NCBI GenBank assembly: GCA_016194585.1 | Contig: JACQBG010000024.1 | Location: 1-64,000 of the forward strand | DNA from: Gemmatimonadota bacterium | GTDB taxonomy: Bacteria > Gemmatimonadota > Gemmatimonadetes > Gemmatimonadales > Gemmatimonadaceae | Direction: 5' to 3' | DNA: 64,000 nt | Shown: piece after piece, positions 59,858 to 64,000 of the stretch | How the letters are laid out: each line of letters begins with the position of its first letter | Position numbering within the stretch: position 1 is the first letter of the stretch | Made by a program: the position numbers and the translations under genes | Notes under the pieces: generated by a model | Told to the model about the DNA's origin: nothing | The model's database searches: none | What the model saw: only the letters and a program-made list of their open reading frames with translations

Positions 59858-61362
59858 CGATCGTTTCTCCCCGCGGTATCGGGGCGCATGGCCAGGTTCG
59901 GATCGCCGCGCGGACTGAGCACGCCGACATCCCGGGCGAGTTGGGCAAGGGCGAGATACCAGGTCCAGCGCGACTGCACGTGCTGCGCGCGGGCGTCGGC
60001 GAGCGCGCTCTGGGCGGTCAGCAGGTCGAGGATGCTCCCGACGCCCTCGGCGTACCGGCCCCGCGCCACTTCCTCCGACTGCGTCGCGCTCGCGAGCAGC
60101 TTCGCCGCCGTGGTGACGCGCTGCGTGGACGTGCGCAGCGTGTGGTACGAGGTGTAGACCTGCGACGCCGCCAGCAGCTGCGCCTGCTCGGCGCGCGCGA
60201 TCGCCGCCGCGGCGTTCTCCTTCGCGGCCGCGAGGTCGTAGTCGCGCGACGTGCCCGTGAACAGCGGCACCGACACGCCGAGGCTCAGCGCGTACGTCTT
60301 GCCCTGCAGCGCGTTGATGTTCGAGAACGATTGGCCATTGGCGCCCCCCAGCGTGAGCGTGGGGAGGGTGAGCGACCGCGAGACGCGCACCTGCGCCTCG
60401 CTCTGGCGGGCGAGCGCTCGCGCCGCGACGACGTCGGGGCGGTCGCGCATCGCGCGCTCGATGAGCGAGTCGACGTTCTCGGCGAGCGAGAGCAGCGGCG
60501 CGCTGCCGGTGTCGGTGACGACCTCGAACGGCGCGTTCGCCTTGAGCCCCGCGGCGAGGGCTAGCTGGGCGCGCGCCGCCTCGAGGTTCCCCTCCGCCGT
60601 CTGCGCGGCGAGTTCCGACTGCGCCAGCGCGGTGCGCGCCTGCAACACGTCGGCGATCGTCGCGAGACCGACGTCATGGCGCCGTTCGGCGGCGGCCAGG
60701 TTCGTCTGCGCCGTCTTGACGGTCGCCCGCGCCGCGTCGAGCAGGCCGCGGCTCGCCTGGAAGTTGAAGTAGGCGCCCTCGGCGGCCAGCACGACCGCCT
60801 GTACCGTGCTGTTGTGCGTGAAGTCGGCCACGTACAGCGCCTCATGCGCCGCCTGCTGCGTGCCGCCCCGCGCGCCGAAGTCCCAGAGCAGGTACTGCAC
60901 GGAGAGTGTCGCCGTGGTGAGCGTGCGATCCGTGGGGAGGAACGCGGGATTCGCGGAGATGGCGCGAGCGGGGCCGCCGCTCGCGTCGAGCGACACGTTC
61001 GGCAGCCACTTGCCGCTCGCCGATGCGTACCCCGCCGCCGCCGCGCGCGCCGACGCCCACGTGTTGCGCGTCAGCGGGCTCCGGTCGAGCGCGACCGACA
61101 CGAGGTCGGCCAGCGACATGCCGTCGCGGGCCGACGCCGGGAGCGGCACCGGGCCGGTGACCGACGGCGCTGACGCGGCGCCCTCGGGCGCGCGTCCCGC
61201 GTCGGCGGGGGCATGCCACACCGTGGACGCGGTGCGGGCGACCGACGGCGCGCCCCCGATCGTCGACGGCGGGGCGCAGCCGAGCGCGCCCGCCACGACG
61301 ACGGTGGCAGAGACAGCAGCGGCCCGACGGAACGGGCCGCGAGAGGCACGGATCAGGGTCAT
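59854..61362 (-). CDS. TolC-family outer-membrane efflux factor (lipoprotein)
   Basis: A 502-residue outer-membrane factor. The start at 61362 gives a signal peptide ending in GALGC (Cys29), so it is acylated like OprM/NodT members. Two OEP repeats are visible: NTWASARAAAAGYASASGKW and VLAAEGAYFNFQASRGLLDA, LADVLQ-like segments, then AAAIARAEQAQLLAASQVYT and GRYAEGVGSILDLLTAQSAL. It forms the exit duct for the RND pump. It is first in the operon; the promoter is expected in the 206-nt gap to the divergent hybrid kinase. Confidence 0.94.
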   Translation of the reverse strand: MTLIRASRGPFRRAAAVSATVVVAGALGCAPPSTIGGAPSVARTASTVWHAPADAGRAPEGAASAPSVTGPVPLPASARDGMSLADLVSVALDRSPLTRNTWASARAAAAGYASASGKWLPNVSLDASGGPARAISANPAFLPTDRTLTTATLSVQYLLWDFGARGGTQQAAHEALYVADFTHNSTVQAVVLAAEGAYFNFQASRGLLDAARATVKTAQTNLAAAERRHDVGLATIADVLQARTALAQSELAAQTAEGNLEAARAQLALAAGLKANAPFEVVTDTGSAPLLSLAENVDSLIERAMRDRPDVVAARALARQSEAQVRVSRSLTLPTLTLGGANGQSFSNINALQGKTYALSLGVSVPLFTGTSRDYDLAAAKENAAAAIARAEQAQLLAASQVYTSYHTLRTSTQRVTTAAKLLASATQSEEVARGRYAEGVGSILDLLTAQSALADARAQHVQSRWTWYLALAQLARDVGVLSPRGDPNLAMRPDTAGRNDR

Positions 61363-61455
61363 CCCGGAGACGAACGAGGGTCGAACCAGAGGCCGGAGCT
61401 TCGTCGCACCGCCAATCGTGAAAAGTAACTGCCTGTGGGACTGATACGCAGCCGA

Positions 61456-61464
61456 TGCTATATT
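61456..61464 (+). promoter_or_regulatory. Extended -10 element upstream of the hybrid kinase gene
   Basis: TGC plus TATATT (5 of 6 to consensus) in an AT-rich patch within the divergent tolC/kinase gap, giving a start about 98 nt before the kinase GTG. A second TGTAGAG-like motif follows. Confidence 0.4.
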
Positions 61465-61568
61465 TGTTGTAGAGCGGGCACGAGAGTGTGTCCCCAGCGT
61501 GGCCGCCGTTCGCGACGTTCCGTTGATCCTCTGGTACCCATCGTCCGAGTCACCGCCGCCGCGCACCC

Positions 61569-64000
61569 GTGAGTCCGTTCTCCCGTCCCTCGCCCATCGC
61601 TGCGCTGTCGCACGCGCGCCTCGTCGTCCCACGGGGGGTGTTGCTCGGGCTGACGCTGGCCTACCTGCTGCTCGGGCTCTACTTCGTGAACCAGACGCAG
61701 GAGCGCGCGCGGAACGTCGCGGCCGACCTGCTCGAGTCCCGGCTGGCGACCGTCCGGCACGCGATCGACCGACTGTCCGACCGTGAGCGACGTGGCGTCA
61801 TGGCCACGGCGGCCCTGCCGGAGGCGCGCGCCGTCGCCGAAGCGCCCGCCGGGCGAGCCGCCGAGGCGCTGAAGGCGCTCGCCTTCCGCCTCGTGCCGCT
61901 CACGGCCTCGGGCCGCTACGACGGACTCGTGGTGCTCGACGCGAAGGGACGCATCGTCGCCACCGACGACAGCGCGGCCGCGCGCACGCTCGCCGCCGAC
62001 ACCGCGTTCGTGCGGCGCGTGCTGCAGGGCGAGACGGCGCTCTCGACACCCACGCTCGTGGCGGGGAGCACCGGGCGGGCCGCTTTCTTCTCGGCCAGCC
62101 CCATCCGCGACGCGTCCGCCACGACCCATGGCGTGGTCGCCTTCGTGCTCGACCCCGCCCTGCGCTTGAACAAGGTGCTCGCCGACCAGCGCACGGGGCG
62201 CAGCGCCGATGCGTTCGCGTTCGACCGCACGGGGCGCGCCGTCACCGACACGCGATGGGACGTCGACCTCGTCCGGCGCGGGCTCATCCCCGCGGGGAAG
62301 TCGGCCGCCCTCCGGATGCGGTTCGTCACCCCGCAAGGCGCACTCATCACGTCGGTCGCCGACGCGGTGCGGGGCGGGAGCAGCGTCAACGTGGACGGCT
62401 ACACGGACGCCCGCGGCGTCGCGGTGGTCGGTGCCTGGGCCTGGCTCGACCCGCTGGAGATCGGCGTCTCGTTCGAGATGCAGCGCGACGAGGCGCTCGA
62501 ACTCTACAGCATCGTGCGCGACATCTACTGGACGCTCGCGATCGGCATCATCCTGGCGAATCTCGCCGCGTGGCGCGGCATCCGCTCGGCACGGCGCCTG
62601 CGGGAGCAGCGCCGGCGCGCCGAGGAGGAACTGCGCCTGCGCGACGAGACGCTCGCCGCGCTCATCCAGTCGTCCCCCAACGGCGTGCTGCTGCTCGACG
62701 AGGCCGGCTCGATCACGCGGACGAACACGGCCAGCGAGCGCATCTTCGCGCGGCCGGCGGCGTCGCTGCTCGGCACGCCGGCGAGCGCGCTCTTCGAGGA
62801 CGGGCGCGACTTCATCGCCCAGCCGCCAGAACTCCGCCCCGACGGCAGCCTCGGCGAGGCCGTGGGCCGGCGTGGCGACGGCACGGCGGTGCCCGTCGAA
62901 GTGCGCCGGTCGGAATTCGACGTGCAGGGGCGGCGCTACTTCACGCTCATCGTCGTCGACATCACGCGACGCAAGGCGGAGGAAGCGGCGCTCATCTCCG
63001 CCAAGGAGCAGGCGGAGACCGCGGCGCGCGCGAAGAGCGAATTCCTCGCGATGATGTCGCACGAGATCCGCACGCCGATGAACGGTGTGCTCGGCATGAC
63101 GAGCCTCCTCGCCGACACCGCCCTCACCACCGAGCAGCGGCAGTACGTCGAGGCGACGAAGAGGTCGGCGCAGCTCCTGATGAGCGTCATCAACGACATC
63201 CTCGACTTCTCCAAGGTCGAAGCGGGGAAGCTCAGCATCGAGCCGATCCCGTTCGACCTGCAGGTGGCGGTGTCGGAGGTCGCGGAGCTGCTCGTGCCGC
63301 GGTCGATGGAGAAGCACCTGGAGCTGGTGGTGAACTTCTCCCCGGCGGCGCCGCGCCGCGTGATCGGCGACTCGGGACGCATCCGGCAGGTGCTCCTCAA
63401 CCTCGCCGGCAACGCCATCAAGTTCACGGAGGACGGGCACGTCGTCCTCGCCGTCGACGGCGCCGTCGTTGATGGCATCGCGCGCCTGACGTTCCAGGTG
63501 ACCGACACCGGCATCGGCATCGGCGCCGACAAGCTGCCGAACCTGTTCCAGCCGTTCATGCAGGCCGACCTCTCGACGACGCGGCGTTTCGGCGGCACCG
63601 GCCTCGGCCTCTCGATCAGCCGCCGCCTCGTCGAGCTGATGGGCGGTGAGATCGGCGCCCGCTCCGTGGAGGGTGAGGGCTCGACGTTCTGGTTCACCCT
63701 CCCGCTGCCCATCGACACGAGCCCGCCCCCCGACCTCCTCCCCACCGCATCGCTGCACGGCGTGCGCGCGCTCGTCGTCGACGACTTCCCCATCAACGTG
63801 CAGCTCATGCGCGAATGGCTGCGCGCGTGGGGGATGCGCGTCGACACGGCCGCGGACGGCGACGCCGCCCTCGCGCTGATGCGCACCGCGGTGCGCGACG
63901 GCGACCCGGTGCGCGTCGCGATCGTCGACTTCCTGATGCCGGGGATGGATGGCGAAGGACTGGGCCGCGCGATCCGCGCCGACGAGCCGCTGCGCACCAC
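61569..64000 (+). CDS. Hybrid sensor histidine kinase (Cache-like, PAS, HisKA, HATPase, REC), runs off right edge
   Basis: At least 810 residues, truncated by the window end. It starts at GTG (MSPFSRPSPIAALSHARLVV). TM1 is at about 24-42, a double-Cache-like periplasmic sensor runs to about 315, and TM2 (YWTLAIGIILANLAAW) is near 320. A PAS domain follows (about 355-470: AALIQSSPNGVLLLDEAG). The phosphoacceptor is His498 in MMSHEIRTPMNGVLGM, then LLNLAGNAIKFTEDG (N box), TDTGIGIG, LFQPFMQAD and GGTGLGLSISRRL. A receiver domain begins near 735 (ALVVDDFPIN) with Asp787 in IVDFLMPGMDGEG. More domains, such as a second receiver or Hpt, may lie beyond the window. It is divergent from the efflux operon, which it might influence; that is inference from position only. 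Confidence 0.93.
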   Translation, partial: MSPFSRPSPIAALSHARLVVPRGVLLGLTLAYLLLGLYFVNQTQERARNVAADLLESRLATVRHAIDRLSDRERRGVMATAALPEARAVAEAPAGRAAEALKALAFRLVPLTASGRYDGLVVLDAKGRIVATDDSAAARTLAADTAFVRRVLQGETALSTPTLVAGSTGRAAFFSASPIRDASATTHGVVAFVLDPALRLNKVLADQRTGRSADAFAFDRTGRAVTDTRWDVDLVRRGLIPAGKSAALRMRFVTPQGALITSVADAVRGGSSVNVDGYTDARGVAVVGAWAWLDPLEIGVSFEMQRDEALELYSIVRDIYWTLAIGIILANLAAWRGIRSARRLREQRRRAEEELRLRDETLAALIQSSPNGVLLLDEAGSITRTNTASERIFARPAASLLGTPASALFEDGRDFIAQPPELRPDGSLGEAVGRRGDGTAVPVEVRRSEFDVQGRRYFTLIVVDITRRKAEEAALISAKEQAETAARAKSEFLAMMSHEIRTPMNGVLGMTSLLADTALTTEQRQYVEATKRSAQLLMSVINDILDFSKVEAGKLSIEPIPFDLQVAVSEVAELLVPRSMEKHLELVVNFSPAAPRRVIGDSGRIRQVLLNLAGNAIKFTEDGHVVLAVDGAVVDGIARLTFQVTDTGIGIGADKLPNLFQPFMQADLSTTRRFGGTGLGLSISRRLVELMGGEIGARSVEGEGSTFWFTLPLPIDTSPPPDLLPTASLHGVRALVVDDFPINVQLMREWLRAWGMRVDTAADGDAALALMRTAVRDGDPVRVAIVDFLMPGMDGEGLGRAIRADEPLRT

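Overview
The window is about 64 kb of very GC-rich bacterial chromosome with tightly packed genes. It comes from a diderm: there is a TonB-dependent receptor, a TolC/adaptor/RND efflux operon and many lipoprotein signals. The mix of genes (a DUF5916 outer-membrane protein, DUF1800, a penicillin acylase family lipoprotein, an RCC1-repeat lipoprotein, a TPR-bearing Ser/Thr kinase, several Tat-exported proteins) resembles soil Gemmatimonadota such as Gemmatirosa or Gemmatimonas. That placement is an inference from gene content; there is no rRNA gene in the window to confirm it.

Layout. 1-2116: two exported carbohydrate-active genes on the minus strand (a truncated GH43-like lipoprotein and a Tat-exported TIM-barrel hydrolase), then a long inverted repeat. 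2383-12171: plus-strand run with a penicillin acylase family lipoprotein, an exported LanC-like protein broken by one in-frame amber codon, Kup potassium transporter, an MgtC/DUF4010 membrane protein, a serine hydrolase and an MFS transporter. 12174-18999: MatB-like acyl-CoA ligase, an outer-membrane protein, an OmpR-type two-component pair, and a TonB receptor. 19140-27636: minus-strand block with DUF1800, HNH nuclease, a small basic protein, a large secreted glycoside hydrolase, an NrfJ-like protein, an NAD-binding/DUF2867 protein and an alpha/beta hydrolase. 27821-32734: a secreted CBM32-type hydrolase and a DUF5916 protein. 32745-40506 (minus): PLP decarboxylase, Ser/Thr kinase with TPRs, arylsulfotransferase, a Cys-containing lipoprotein, and Tat-exported MsrB. 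40671-50930: LldD-type FMN dehydrogenase, a lipoprotein with a His/Asp/Lys-rich tail, a three-gene operon (methyltransferase, membrane beta-lactamase-fold protein, LTA-synthase-like protein), an HTH-TOBE regulator, an OMP, a TPR protein and a small Cys-rich protein.

51263-54832 is the most notable region. An intact tRNA-Pro(GGG) gene lies at one end, and an exact 46-bp copy of its 3' portion lies about 3.5 kb away. This is the signature of an element integrated into a tRNA gene. Inside are an IS3-family insertion (without orfA) that splits a small lipoprotein gene, a stretch with no convincing gene, and an RCC1-repeat lipoprotein; no integrase is present. The tRNA's probable original terminator hairpin is stranded beyond the far repeat.

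54910-64000: a DinB-like protein, a tolC-adaptor-RND operon with 4-bp overlaps, and, divergently, a hybrid sensor kinase running off the right edge. Many neighbours overlap by ATGA or GTGA, which points to translational coupling. Several genes are preceded by extended -10-like elements very close to the start codon, suggesting short-leader or leaderless mRNAs.
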